From Herbaspirillum aquaticum (lineage in GTDB: Bacteria; Pseudomonadota; Gammaproteobacteria; Burkholderiales; Burkholderiaceae_D), in contig NZ_NJGV01000011.1 of NCBI RefSeq assembly GCF_002213425.1, positions 1 to 64,000 of the forward strand: a stretch of DNA of 64,000 nucleotides. The letters run 5' to 3'. A model generated the notes under the pieces. The model worked only from the letters and a program-made list of their open reading frames with translations. It was not told the origin of the DNA and did not search any database. Shown piece by piece: positions 54,116 through 63,494 of this stretch (its first letter is position 1; the number at the start of each line of letters is the position of its first letter). The position numbers were made by a program, and so were the translations under genes.

Positions 54116-56647
54116 TCAAGCGACCGTCTTGGGCGCACGTCGGCGGCGCCACTGCGCCACGCCGAATCCTGTGCCCGCCACCGCCGCCAGCAACAGCGCT
54201 GCACTGAGGGCGCGATGCTGCGCCACCCAGCGACGGGTGGTGCGCCATGCCTGTACGTACGGGAAGCGGGCCGCGGCAGCAAAATCCGGCTCCACACAAT
54301 TCTGGCCGAAGTCGGCCGAGAACGGCACGGCCGCCCCTTCCTTCACGTAGCGCAGGTAGAGCTGTTCTGCGCGCGGCTGATCGTAATACACGAAATTCAC
54401 CCCCTGGCACAGCACCGCCGCGAAGGCTTGTGAGCGCGCGGGCAAGGCATCGGCGGACTTCATGACGTAGTCCGCCGCGATATCCCGGTAATGGAAACGC
54501 TTGTAGGGCTTGGCTTCCGTGGCGGCATAGCGCTGGCGCTCGCCGTCTGTCACCAGCGGACCCGGGAGATCGGCCTGGGCCCTGGCTTGCGGGTTGTCCG
54601 GCAAGGGCTTGTCTTCGTTGCCATACATGCCCATGCCACGTCCAACACCCCCCGGCAGGCTGCCTGAAAAGACGGTGAAATCCGGGCCCTGTTCATACCC
54701 CATGATCTCCATGCCCTGGCGGCGCGCGATCACGGCGGCCTCGTACCAGCCTTGGGCGCGACTGTTGGCGCGCCAGGCATGCTGGCCGCGCTCCAGTGCC
54801 TGGCCGTACTCGCGCGCCTTGGCCCGCAGTCGCCAAGTGGCAAGGACCTCACGCCCCTCGGCATCATAGGTACTCTGCGCAAAGCGCTCGTCGCGATCAT
54901 CCGGGAAATAGGGCAGTGCCTCCTCCACCCGCCCCTCGCGCACCAGGCGTCGCGCAAGCAGCTGGCGCAGGTTGTCTTCCACGGTGACGGGCGACAGGCC
55001 CACCGCCACCCAGTGCAGCGAGGACTGGCCTTGCCCCTCCTTCTGAGCCGCCTTGGCCACGGCTTCCGGAGCGGGCATGGGCGAGGCCGGGGCATGGGCA
55101 TCGACGTAGGTCTTCAGTTCATCGGTGGTCAGTACACGTTCGGCCACATAAGACAAATCACTGGCATAGCTAGCCCCACCGAAATAGTTGTAGTAAGTAC
55201 CGCGTGACTGGCGCTCGCTCTCGCTGGCCGCTCGGTGGAACTGCGCCAGGGCTTCCACGTACTGCCCTCGCGAGAGCGTCAGCACGCCCTGTTCACCCAT
55301 GAGCAAGCTGGCATTGGCCGGGTCCAGGCTGTCATCGTTGCGCGGGAAGGCTTGCGCGGCGCGCGCGTAGGCTTGCACGGCGGCGGCGGTGTCGCCACGA
55401 CGCAGCGCCAGCTTGGCGCGCACCCACCAGGACAAGGCAGTCTCCTGCCGGTTCGCCAGCGTGGCAGCGAGGTCGTAGCGGCCGGTGCGATAGGCCAGCG
55501 CGGCCACGCGGTCGGCCCCTTCGATCTTTTCCAGGCCGCGCCGCTTGAGGGCATCGACCAGCGTCACCAGCACGCTGTTGGGCTTGACCTTGGGGCTGCG
55601 CGCCGCATCGGGATAGCCGGACGAACCGGAGTTGGGCGCGGACGGATCGTAGTAGCTGTCGCCGTTGCCGCTGCCTTCGGCCAGGTCGCCCACGCGCGCC
55701 AGCGCATAGGCCACCAGCAGCCGCTGTGCGACCGGATCATCGATGAGCGCGGCGCTGGTGTCGGCGTGGCCCAGGCTCCATGCGGCCAGCGCCGTCAGGG
55801 AATCCCGGGCGCTGCTTGAGCAGCGTGCGGCCTGCTCTGCATACAAGCGAATGGCCTCTTTGAAATCGACCGGCGCGATGGTCTCGCCGCAATCGCGCCC
55901 TTCATTGAAATCGGACCAGTTGCAGGGACCGCTCTGCCCCACCAGCATCAGCCGCGCCTGTTCGCCGTAACTGGCCACGGCCAGCCCCAGCGGATCGGGC
56001 GCACCGCCCACGGCCAGCGCACGCGCCTTGGTGAAACTGGCGATGGCCTCGGCGCGGCGGCCCTCGATGGCGTGCAGGCGGCCCAGCATGAAGGCCGCCC
56101 ACACCGCGCGTTCGCTGGCCTGTTGCGGCGGCAGCGCCAGCACCGCTTCAAAACGCTGGCGTGCCGCTGCCAGGGCATTGGCGCGGAAGTCCTGGGCGCC
56201 GGCCGTGTAGAGACGAATGGCCGGTGGCAAGGCAGCACCGGCCGCATAGGCGGCCTCGCCATCGGGCGCAGCGCGCATGGCCTGCAAAGCCGCCCACTGT
56301 GCGCCCTCCAGCTGCCCCTTCTCGATCATGCGCAGCGAGTGCGGATCGTCAGGCCGGCCCGCGACCTGCTCGTAGCCGCTGCCTTCATCGGCTTGCAGCT
56401 TGTCGGCCGGGGTCACCAGATGGGCGGCTTCCCAGGCGAAAGAGTTGGCGGGCGTATTGCTGAGGGTACCGGCGCGGTCATCCAGCAACTGCAGCGGGAA
56501 ATCCGGCCCGCAGGCCACCACCGTGGCCGCGCCCAACACCAGCAGGCTGCTGGCGGCGCAGGCGATCTTGGTCATGCGGCCCAGGCGGGGCAGGCTGCGC
56601 TGGCCCGTGGCACGGGGGGCAGCGGCAGAAAACTTCATGTTGGTCAT
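54116..56647 (-). CDS. Large lipoprotein with TPR-like repeats
   Basis: Encodes 843 residues from the ATG at 56,647; an ATG three codons later is possible. A signal with GRMTKIACAASSLLVLGAATVVAC predicts a lipoprotein whose lipid Cys is near residue 46 (the motif is 'VVAC'). The body is helical with tetratricopeptide-like pairs (FRANALAAARQRFEAVLAL, ALAQFHRAASESE), and a C-terminal membrane segment (~815-832) is followed by RRRR. It overlaps the DUF3142 gene by 1 bp, so the two probably act together in the envelope. Function unknown. Confidence 0.75.
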   Translation of the reverse strand: MTNMKFSAAAPRATGQRSLPRLGRMTKIACAASSLLVLGAATVVACGPDFPLQLLDDRAGTLSNTPANSFAWEAAHLVTPADKLQADEGSGYEQVAGRPDDPHSLRMIEKGQLEGAQWAALQAMRAAPDGEAAYAAGAALPPAIRLYTAGAQDFRANALAAARQRFEAVLALPPQQASERAVWAAFMLGRLHAIEGRRAEAIASFTKARALAVGGAPDPLGLAVASYGEQARLMLVGQSGPCNWSDFNEGRDCGETIAPVDFKEAIRLYAEQAARCSSSARDSLTALAAWSLGHADTSAALIDDPVAQRLLVAYALARVGDLAEGSGNGDSYYDPSAPNSGSSGYPDAARSPKVKPNSVLVTLVDALKRRGLEKIEGADRVAALAYRTGRYDLAATLANRQETALSWWVRAKLALRRGDTAAAVQAYARAAQAFPRNDDSLDPANASLLMGEQGVLTLSRGQYVEALAQFHRAASESERQSRGTYYNYFGGASYASDLSYVAERVLTTDELKTYVDAHAPASPMPAPEAVAKAAQKEGQGQSSLHWVAVGLSPVTVEDNLRQLLARRLVREGRVEEALPYFPDDRDERFAQSTYDAEGREVLATWRLRAKAREYGQALERGQHAWRANSRAQGWYEAAVIARRQGMEIMGYEQGPDFTVFSGSLPGGVGRGMGMYGNEDKPLPDNPQARAQADLPGPLVTDGERQRYAATEAKPYKRFHYRDIAADYVMKSADALPARSQAFAAVLCQGVNFVYYDQPRAEQLYLRYVKEGAAVPFSADFGQNCVEPDFAAAARFPYVQAWRTTRRWVAQHRALSAALLLAAVAGTGFGVAQWRRRRAPKTVA

Positions 56648-57921
56648 CAGGATCCCATTTCCAGTGTGAGTTCGGGGGCCGGCGTGCCGTCGGCACAGCG
56701 CAGCCATCCGATGGTGCGGCTGCTGCCGGCGCGCAGCAGGCCGGCTTGGCCCAGGCGCAGGTAGCGTCCCCGGGCATCGCTTTCCAGCGTGTAGCCATTG
56801 ATGCCGTCACCGCTGCAGACGTTCCCTGAAAAGGCGGCCTCACGCGGTGCAAGGTTCACGCGCACGCGCAATGGCAAGGGCAGGTCGGCATTGCCGGCAT
56901 TGTCGATACGGATATCGGCGGGAGCATTGCTCCCCTGCCCGGCGACCAGCTGCACGGCCAGGCCGCCCTTGAGTGGCTTGCGTTCCAGCACCGCCAGCCA
57001 GGTCGACAGACTCCAGGCGCGGCGGTCATCCCCGGTCGGCAGGCGGAACCAGACCAGGCCGGCCAGTCCCGGCGGCGGCGCCGCTTCCACCTCGGCCACG
57101 AAGCGCGCCATCACCTGCGGTTCGGCCATCAGTTCGCGCCCCAGGCCACCGGCCAGGAGCGGACGTTCGCTTTCCACTGCGGCGACACGGCCCTGGGCAT
57201 CCCAGCTCACGCGCGAGCCGTAGGCCGGCAGCGCCACGTGCCAGGGGCGGCGCGTCTGCGCGGCGTACTGGCCCATCCAGTCCCGGGCGCGCTCGCCATC
57301 GAAGAGACCCAGGCGCGGATCGAGCACGGCGTGTACCTGCAGCGTGGAGGCATCGGCCACCGCCAGCAGCGATGCCAGCTGCGGGCTGGCCAGCCAGGTC
57401 GGCAAGGCGGTCACGGTCAGGTCGGTCGGCGCAATGCGGGCCTTGAGGCTGCGCAGGAAGGCGGTGTATTCGGGCAGGCGCGCCGTGGCGCAGTCGTAGT
57501 CGATCTCCAGCGCAGCCGGTTGCAGGCCGCGCTGGCGCCAGGCGGCCAGCAGTTCGAGCAGATGGTCCTGGATCGCGGCGGCATCGAAGCGCGCCAGCTG
57601 GCCGTTGATGCGCACCGTCATGATCAACGGGCGACCGGTATTGGCCAGCGCCTCGGCATCCGGTGCGATATCGATCCAGCGGCCGGAGGCCCCCAGTTCG
57701 GCGGCCAGCACGTGCCAGCGCGCCACCTGGGCATTGGAGGCAGAGAGCGCCGTGCGCAGGGCCGGGGTCCACTGGCGCTGCCAGATGTAGACATCCTGGG
57801 AAAGCTTTTCGGCAGGCAGGGGATGGCGGGAACACGCCGCCAGCAGCAAGGCCAGCAGCATCCAGGTCAGGCACAGGCAACTGCGCCTGGCAAAGCGCGC
57901 GGGCAGGAAGACGAGGGGCAT
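56647..57921 (-). CDS. DUF3142 lipoprotein, TIM-barrel-like
   Basis: Encodes 424 residues from the ATG at 57,921; the GTG at 57,975 is an alternative. Lipoprotein signal: LLALLLAAC. The core (DVYIWQRQWTPALRTAL, LEIDYDCATARLPEYTAFLRSLK, VTALPTWLASPQL in pattern) matches the DUF3142 family, which has a glycosidase-like barrel: the EIDYD motif suggests an acidic catalytic pair. The C-terminal ~100 residues form a beta domain (ADIRIDNAGNADLPLPLRVRVNL). Polysaccharide processing is possible but not shown. It is first in a two-gene unit with the TPR-like lipoprotein. Confidence 0.72.
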   Translation of the reverse strand: MPLVFLPARFARRSCLCLTWMLLALLLAACSRHPLPAEKLSQDVYIWQRQWTPALRTALSASNAQVARWHVLAAELGASGRWIDIAPDAEALANTGRPLIMTVRINGQLARFDAAAIQDHLLELLAAWRQRGLQPAALEIDYDCATARLPEYTAFLRSLKARIAPTDLTVTALPTWLASPQLASLLAVADASTLQVHAVLDPRLGLFDGERARDWMGQYAAQTRRPWHVALPAYGSRVSWDAQGRVAAVESERPLLAGGLGRELMAEPQVMARFVAEVEAAPPPGLAGLVWFRLPTGDDRRAWSLSTWLAVLERKPLKGGLAVQLVAGQGSNAPADIRIDNAGNADLPLPLRVRVNLAPREAAFSGNVCSGDGINGYTLESDARGRYLRLGQAGLLRAGSSRTIGWLRCADGTPAPELTLEMGS

Positions 57922-57974
57922 GGTCAACGCTGAGGGGAGTTCCGGTTGGCCGGCATTGTACGCGAGGCGAGGCA

Positions 57975-58016
57975 CAAAAAAACCAGGCCCGGTACCTTGC
58001 GGTTACCGGGCCTGGT
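57975..58016 (-). terminator. Terminator of the MHS transporter gene
   Basis: ACCAGGCCCGGTA (57,982-57,994) and TACCGGGCCTGGT (58,004-58,016) pair perfectly over 13 bp around a 9-nt loop; on the minus strand a T run (complement of 57,975-57,982) follows. Confidence 0.85.
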
Positions 58017-58038
58017 CAGCCTTGCTTTACGGGAGCGG

Positions 58039-59358
58039 TCAGGCCTTGTAGCCCTTGCTGCTCATCGGCACGAAGGCCAGCAGCACGCCCAGGATGGACA
58101 AGCCGATCACATACAGCGCCGGCCCCTGCGGATCGGCCTTGATCCACAGCGAGATCAGCACCGGCGTGAGGCCGCCGAAGACGGCATAGGCCATGTTGTA
58201 GGCGAAGGACAGGCCGGTAAAGCGCACCGGCGGCGGGAAAGCGCGGGTGGAGACGATGGGGGTGAGCGAGATGCTGCCCACGAACAGGCCCACCAGCGCA
58301 TAGCCCCAGATCAGCGACTCGGGCGAACCCGGCAGCTGGCCGTAGAACCACCAGGTCGACAGGCCCAGGCCACCCCAGCCGATGATCATGCTGGCGCGGG
58401 TGCCGATGCGGTCGCACAGCCAGCCGATGGCCAGGCAGCCGATGGTCAGCATCAAGGTGCCGGCGCAGTTGGCCTGCATCACCAGCTTGGCCGGCAGGTG
58501 GTGCACGGTCTGCAGGTAGGACGGCGTCATCAGGATCACCACCACCACCGCGCCCGACAGGCACCAGGTCATGCCGGCGGTCAGGACGCTGGCGGCGCGG
58601 TGTTCGCGCAGCACGGTCTTGAGCGGCAGTTCATTGGACTCCTTGCGGCGCGCGGCCAGCTCGCGAAACACCGGGGTCTCTTCCAGGTAGCGGCGCAGGT
58701 ACACCGACACCAGTCCGAACACGCCACCCAGGATGAAGGGAATGCGCCAGGCGTAGCCCGCCACTTCCTCCGGCGCGTAGACGCTGTTGATGAAGATGCC
58801 CATGAGCGAACCCAGCAGGATGCCGCCGGTGATGCCGGCGGTCAGCGAACCGACGCCGAAACTGTAGCGGTTGGCCGGTACGTGCTCGGCCACGAAGACC
58901 CAGGCGCCCGGCATTTCACCGCCGATGGCAGCGCCCTGCAGGGTGCGCATCAACAGCAGCAGGATGGGTGCGGCCACGCCGATGCTGGCATAGGTCGGCA
59001 AGAGGCCGATGACCAGGGTCGGCACCGCCATCAGGAAGATGGAGAGCGTGAACATGCGCTTGCGGCCGATCACGTCGCCGTAGTGGGCGATGATGATGCC
59101 GCCCACCGGACGCGCCAGGTAACCGGCGGCGAAGATGCCGAAGGTCTGCAGCATGCGCAGCCATTCCGGCATGTCGGCGGGGAAGAACAGCTTGCCGACC
59201 ACCGCCGCGAAGAACACGTAGATGACGAAGTCGTAGAACTCCAGCGTGCCGCCCAGGGCGGACAGGCCCAGCGTGCGGTAGTCGGAGGAAGTGAGCGGGC
59301 GGTGCTGGGACTCGTTCAGAGCCCCGGTAAATTCAGCAGATCGGGCGGAAGTGGTCAT
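58039..59358 (-). CDS. MHS-family metabolite:proton symporter (MFS)
   Basis: Encodes 439 residues with about 12 membrane segments. It has the MHS hallmarks: LGGTLEFYDFVIYVFFAA in segment 1 in pattern, ARPVGGIIIAHYGDVIGRKRMF at loop 2-3, LQGAAIGGEMPGAWVFVAEH in segment 4-5, and RRYLEETPVF after segment 6. The family includes transporters for citrate, 2-oxoglutarate, shikimate and proline/betaine; the cargo cannot be told from the sequence. It forms a single-gene unit with a strong terminator. Confidence 0.88.
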   Translation of the reverse strand: MTTSARSAEFTGALNESQHRPLTSSDYRTLGLSALGGTLEFYDFVIYVFFAAVVGKLFFPADMPEWLRMLQTFGIFAAGYLARPVGGIIIAHYGDVIGRKRMFTLSIFLMAVPTLVIGLLPTYASIGVAAPILLLLMRTLQGAAIGGEMPGAWVFVAEHVPANRYSFGVGSLTAGITGGILLGSLMGIFINSVYAPEEVAGYAWRIPFILGGVFGLVSVYLRRYLEETPVFRELAARRKESNELPLKTVLREHRAASVLTAGMTWCLSGAVVVVILMTPSYLQTVHHLPAKLVMQANCAGTLMLTIGCLAIGWLCDRIGTRASMIIGWGGLGLSTWWFYGQLPGSPESLIWGYALVGLFVGSISLTPIVSTRAFPPPVRFTGLSFAYNMAYAVFGGLTPVLISLWIKADPQGPALYVIGLSILGVLLAFVPMSSKGYKA

Positions 59359-59811
59359 GATGGTTCACTAACGGCAAAGCGGGTCGACAGTCCGCCGCCA
59401 GCATCACCGGGACCAGGAGGTCCATGGCAATGCCGCAGCGGGCCGGGTGGCCTGCTTCAACTTGTTCGGTCGGGTGGCCGCAGAGGGCATGCCAGGAAAC
59501 CACGGGGCATGTCTGCGAAGGACAGATTCAGCGGAAAACGTAAAGCGAAGAAATACGATTTAGCGTCGAAACTTGCTTAATGATACCCGAAAAGCGGCGA
59601 AGCTTCCGCAACGCAGCATTTCTTGCCGCCTTCATGCAGGGTGGCAGCATCCATGCTGGTTCGGGATGATGTGAATTTTCCTGACCTGGAAAAGCAAAGA
59701 AGCCCGCCCGGCAGCCACTGCTGCAAAGCGAGCTTCAAGGGAAGGTGAAGCAAAAGCCGGATTGCACCAGCGCCCTGCCCGCCCATGCGAGCCCGGGGCA
59801 GCGGCGCGGGT
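59359..59811. other. 453-bp intergenic stretch
   Basis: No supported gene. It must contain the MHS transporter promoter. No strong hairpin or repeat is seen. Confidence 0.4.
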
Positions 59812-60522
59812 TCAGGATTCGAGCACGATATCGACCGCCGAGGAGCGGCGCAGCATCAGGAAACCTTCGCCGTAGATGTTGCGGATTTGCATGGGCGCTT
59901 CCTCCAGCGAGCGCAATTTCTGGCGCACGCGGTAGATCAGGGCGTCGATGCGATGCGCATCGTATTCCTCCCCGCCCGAACGCAGCAGGTCGAACAGTTG
60001 CGTGTGCGAGACCGGATAATTGGGGCTTTGCAGCAGCGCGGCCAGGGCGATGCTTTCCTTGTCGGTGAATTGCAGCGCCACCGAGCCATTGCTGGACAGG
60101 CGCCCCGAGCGGCGGTTGAAGGCCCACTTCTCCGACTGCGGCGAACTCTGGTGCGGCGCGGTCTTCATGCGGCGCGCCAGGGCGGTCAGCGTGGCCGAGA
60201 CTTCTTCCAGCTTGACCGGTTTGACCAGGTAGTAATCGGCGCCGTCGCTCATGCAGCGCACCCGCTCCTCGCTGCGCGTAGCTGCCGTGAGGATGATGAT
60301 GCCCATGGACGGGAAATTCTGCCGCAACGATGCCAGCTCGGGCAGCAGGCTGCCGTCTGGCAAGCCGATGTCGGATAACAGGATGTCGGGCTGACGACTC
60401 TTGAGGATATCCTTGGCCTGGCCCAGTGCCGAGCAGACCGAGATTTCGTAACCCAATTCCCCCACATGTGCGCTCAACGTATTACGCCAGTCGAGATCGC
60501 TTTCTACGATAAGTACTTTCAT
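59812..60522 (-). CDS. OmpR-like response regulator
   Basis: Encodes 236 residues from the ATG at 60,522 (a GTG one codon earlier is possible). Receiver (~1-120; VESDLDW, LLSDIGLPDGSLL, LTAAT, LVKPVKLEE) and a C-terminal winged helix (~140-225; LQFTDKESIALAALLQSPNYPVSHTQLFDLL, HRIDALIYRVRQKL in pattern). The wing closes with IRNIYGEGF. The usual OmpR 'VWG..DR..DVHI..LR.K' motif is atypical (YDAHRIDALIYRVRQK) but recognisable. No cognate kinase lies nearby, so it may be orphan or serve the KaiC-like locus. Confidence 0.85.
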   Translation of the reverse strand: MKVLIVESDLDWRNTLSAHVGELGYEISVCSALGQAKDILKSRQPDILLSDIGLPDGSLLPELASLRQNFPSMGIIILTAATRSEERVRCMSDGADYYLVKPVKLEEVSATLTALARRMKTAPHQSSPQSEKWAFNRRSGRLSSNGSVALQFTDKESIALAALLQSPNYPVSHTQLFDLLRSGGEEYDAHRIDALIYRVRQKLRSLEEAPMQIRNIYGEGFLMLRRSSAVDIVLES

Positions 60523-60687
60523 CACTCTTATGTTCCGGACGAAACCTGTTTTTATGACTGCCGGAGCATCCCCGCTCCCCGCCGGGAGGTGACCCCGGAA
60601 CCATCTGCAGGCGCGGAAATGCTTTCCATAATCACAACGTTATACAGAAAATATCTGCGCATAAAATCATAAAAACTCGCAGATGCC

Positions 60688-61098
60688 TTACACCTGAAAA
60701 CTCCACTGGGCGTGGCTTTGCGCGTGTTGGCGCAAGAGCCCCGTGACCGTTCCGAGGAGGTGGTCGACCGAACAGGGTTTGAGCAGGAAAGCGGCAATCG
60801 TTGGAATGCGCGCGCTGGCTGCCGGGAGGTGGGCGCTGATCAGCACCACCGGGATCTGGGAAAAACGTTCATGCGACTTGATGTAGCGCGCCAGCTCCAT
60901 GCCGTCCATGCGCGGCATGCGCAGGTCGGTCAGCACCAGGCTGGGGGCCTGCTCCTGCATGAGCGCAATGGCATCCACACCATCGGCCGCCCCCTTGGCC
61001 TGCAGTCCGCCCTGCTGCAATATCCCGCACAGCATCTCGCGCGACTCGGCATGATCTTCCACGACCAGGACGGTCGGTGCCTTGCTGCTAGTTCCCAT
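60688..61098 (-). CDS. Single-domain response regulator
   Basis: Encodes 136 residues from the ATG at 61,098, with AGGAGGAG upstream. It has all phosphorylation features: VVEDHAES, LTDLRMPRMDG, Ser in ISAHLP, Lys in LKPC. It has no output domain. It is on the same strand as, and 250 bp downstream of, the KaiC-linked receiver; a strong hairpin at 61,296-61,327 lies in between, so it may have its own promoter. Confidence 0.85.
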   Translation of the reverse strand: MGTSSKAPTVLVVEDHAESREMLCGILQQGGLQAKGAADGVDAIALMQEQAPSLVLTDLRMPRMDGMELARYIKSHERFSQIPVVLISAHLPAASARIPTIAAFLLKPCSVDHLLGTVTGLLRQHAQSHAQWSFQV

Positions 61099-61295
61099 CA
61101 CTTCTCCTCCTGCCCTCTATCCCGTACCTGATGTCACGGTGACTTGTCGTGATTGATGGTGATGGTTGGCGACAAAATGCGATATCAGGAAATTCCTGAA
61201 AGTTGGACAACATTGCGCTGGCGCAAGGCTGGTGCGCCCTGCACGCAACACAGGGGGCAGCCGGGCAAAAGCGAAGGGGGCGGCAGCACAAGTCC

Positions 61296-61327
61296 GCGCC
61301 CGGCCAAGGCTGAGCTTGGCCGGGCGC
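61296..61327. terminator. 13-bp perfect GC-rich hairpin between two receiver genes
   Basis: GCGCCCGGCCAAG (61,296-61,308) and CTTGGCCGGGCGC (61,315-61,327) pair perfectly around GCTGAG. There is no T run on either side, so it is either a transcription attenuator/processing site or a weak terminator of the KaiC-receiver pair, whose last stop is about 20 bp away. Confidence 0.5.
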
Positions 61328-61348
61328 AATGTCAGGAAGAGGGAGGAA

Positions 61349-61744
61349 TCAGGAACGCGGCGGCAGCAGGCGCGCAATCTCGGCCAGCAATTGCTCGAAG
61401 AAAACCGGCTTGCGCAGGAACAGGTTGTGACTGGATTGCGACAGATCGTGGCGCTCCGGGGCGCCGCTGCAGAGGATGATGGGCAGCGTAGTGCCGCCGG
61501 GCAGCGAGCGCAGGGCCGCACACAGCTCCAGCCCGTTCATCACCGGCATCATGCAGTCCGAGATGACCAGGTCGGGCCATTGCTGCTGCGCCTTGGCCAG
61601 CGCATCGGCGCCGTGCCCAGCCGTGATCACCCGATAGCCATGCAGCTCCAGCAGCATGGCATAGGTGTCGATGATATCAATCTCATCGTCGACGATCAGG
61701 AGCAGGGGCAGTGCCGCCTGCTGTGGGGGTGACACACCAGACAT
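61349..61744 (-). CDS. Response regulator coupled to the KaiC-like gene
   Basis: Encodes 131 residues from the ATG at 61,744, 2 bp after the KaiC-like stop. A single receiver: IVDDEIDI, phospho-acceptor in ISDCMMPVMNG, Ser in LCSGAPE, Lys in LRKPV. No output domain. KaiC-like proteins in proteobacteria are commonly paired with a receiver and act in stress or timing control without KaiA; the tight linkage suggests the same here. Confidence 0.87.
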   Translation of the reverse strand: MSGVSPPQQAALPLLLIVDDEIDIIDTYAMLLELHGYRVITAGHGADALAKAQQQWPDLVISDCMMPVMNGLELCAALRSLPGGTTLPIILCSGAPERHDLSQSSHNLFLRKPVFFEQLLAEIARLLPPRS

Positions 61745-61746
61745 GG

Positions 61747-63222
61747 TCAACGTCCATCCGCAACCGGCGCGGCATGTGGGGTTACCAGCCCATCGATCTC
61801 GATGCCGGCATCCGAAATGTTCATCAGGCGGCTGGCGCCGTCGTAGCCGTTTTCCCGCAGCTTCATCACCGAGATCTGGCGGCGGTTGACGTTGTCCTGC
61901 ACCACGTATTCCAGCAGCATCATGTTTTCGTACAGTTGCGAGGAATTGGGGTCGACCTGCGGCTGCGATTCGCGGAAATACGGCAGTTGTTCGGTGATGA
62001 AGGTGGTCACGCCGCGCGCGCGCAACTCATTGGTCAGCGCCACCAGGAAAGGCCGCATGCGCTGCTGCTGCACCACGATGCTGCGCAGGCCGTCCACGCC
62101 ATCGATCAACAGGCGCGTCACCCCACGGCGGGCGATGTTGTCCAGCATGCGCTTGGCCAGGTCGTCGCACAGCATCTCCAGCGGCAGCTGCCACATCATC
62201 TGCAATGCGCCGCTGTCGATATGTTCATCGAGCTGCATGCCGGCCTTGCGGGCCTTGGCCAGCAGGCGCTCGGGCGATTCGTAGAAGCCCAGGATCAGGC
62301 ATTGCTGGCCGTCCTTCAATCCCTGTTCGATGAAGTGCAGCCCCATGAGGGTCTTGCCCACGCCGGGACTGCCCAGCAGACAGGTCAGCGAACCGCTGAC
62401 CACGCCCCCGCCGATGCACTTGTCCCACGACGCAATGCCCACGCTGACATAGCGATCCGAGGTCCCCGGCACCTTGCCGGCGCGGGTGGCGGTGGCTTCG
62501 AAGCGGGGGAAGATTTCGACCCCGCTCTGGTTGATCTCGAAGACGTGCTTGCCCAGCAGGTGGTTGGCCCCGCGCAGCTTGAAGACCTTGATCTCGCGCA
62601 CCAGCTGCATGCCGGACTCGAGCTGGCTCAGTTCGATGACGCCGTCGACCAGGGTGTTCTCGGACTCGGGCATGTTGCCTTCCACCGGCGAGAGCAGCAA
62701 GGTGGTGCAATTCATGGTGAACACCAGTGCATTCAGGGAATGCATGAACTCCGACAGGTTCAGGTCCGACGGCCCGGAATCGCGCACCGAACGGAAACCG
62801 TCGATGATCAGCATGGCCGGGCGATGGCGATTCAGTTCGGCGCTGATCAGGCGCAGCAGGCCGCGCAGTCCTTCGCTGGCCAGCGCGCCATAGCCGCTTA
62901 ACAGCTGCATCTGGTCGCCGACCAGGTTTTCATCGAAGAAGTCAAAATTGCTCACATGATTGAGCATCTTGGCATGCGATTCGGCGATCAGCGTCAGGAG
63001 CATCACCTTGTTGCCGCTGCGCGCCACCGCAAACCCGACCTGCGAAGCCAGCGTGGTCTTGCCGCTGCCCGCCAGCCCCTGGATCAGGTAGAGGCTGCCG
63101 GCCGGCAGGCCACCGCCCAGGATCTCATCGAAACCGGCGATACCGGTACTGATCAACGAAATGCGACTGGGCCGCAGCGTCGACGGGGCGGCAGGTGGAT
63201 GGGACGGCAGGTGATCGCTCAT
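61747..63222 (-). CDS. KaiC-like double RecA-fold ATPase
   Basis: Encodes 491 residues with two KaiC domains. Domain 1: GLAGSGKT (49-56), Walker B LLIIDGF (~138-142). Domain 2: GSPGVGKT (284-291), FYESPERL (~315), Walker B LLIDGVDG. The pattern TGIAGFDEILGGGLPAGS opens domain 1 and SWDKCIGGGVVSGS opens domain 2, as in KaiC. The cyanobacterial phospho-sites (Ser431/Thr432) cannot be located by eye, and KaiA/KaiB are absent from the window. The gene starts at 63,222 with a weak ribosome site. It heads a unit with a receiver gene 2 bp downstream. Confidence 0.88.
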   Translation of the reverse strand: MSDHLPSHPPAAPSTLRPSRISLISTGIAGFDEILGGGLPAGSLYLIQGLAGSGKTTLASQVGFAVARSGNKVMLLTLIAESHAKMLNHVSNFDFFDENLVGDQMQLLSGYGALASEGLRGLLRLISAELNRHRPAMLIIDGFRSVRDSGPSDLNLSEFMHSLNALVFTMNCTTLLLSPVEGNMPESENTLVDGVIELSQLESGMQLVREIKVFKLRGANHLLGKHVFEINQSGVEIFPRFEATATRAGKVPGTSDRYVSVGIASWDKCIGGGVVSGSLTCLLGSPGVGKTLMGLHFIEQGLKDGQQCLILGFYESPERLLAKARKAGMQLDEHIDSGALQMMWQLPLEMLCDDLAKRMLDNIARRGVTRLLIDGVDGLRSIVVQQQRMRPFLVALTNELRARGVTTFITEQLPYFRESQPQVDPNSSQLYENMMLLEYVVQDNVNRRQISVMKLRENGYDGASRLMNISDAGIEIDGLVTPHAAPVADGR

Positions 63223-63292
63223 GTGGATGAAGGCCAGGTGTTTTTATTGTGCAAAGGATTAGTGATTTTTCGACATTATACGATTGCCCACG

Positions 63293-63313
63293 GTATGACT
63301 AAGGTTGTCATAC
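63293..63313. promoter_or_regulatory. 21-bp operator-like inverted repeat
   Basis: GTATGAC (63,293-63,299) and GTCATAC (63,307-63,313) are perfect 7-bp arms around a 7-bp spacer, 71 bp before the KaiC-like start on its upstream side. The spacing fits a dimeric repressor. Confidence 0.45.
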
Positions 63314-63494
63314 AGCGTAAAAGTTGCACCCTGGGGAGGTAAATACCGGCGCCGCGCGCAGCCTTGCGAGGCGGCACACCGCTGCACCAGCGAGCGCACT
63401 TCGGAATGATGGGGCAGATGCCTTGCTGCAACACCCTTCCTGCACCTCAAGGCAAACCCTGTTAACATGCGCACCGTTCATGCTGCAGCATCAC

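Noticed and set aside
57946-59580. 544-residue rightward frame over the MHS transporter
   Set aside because: Gln/His/Arg-rich antisense frame with no domain; the minus-strand gene has all family motifs and a terminator.
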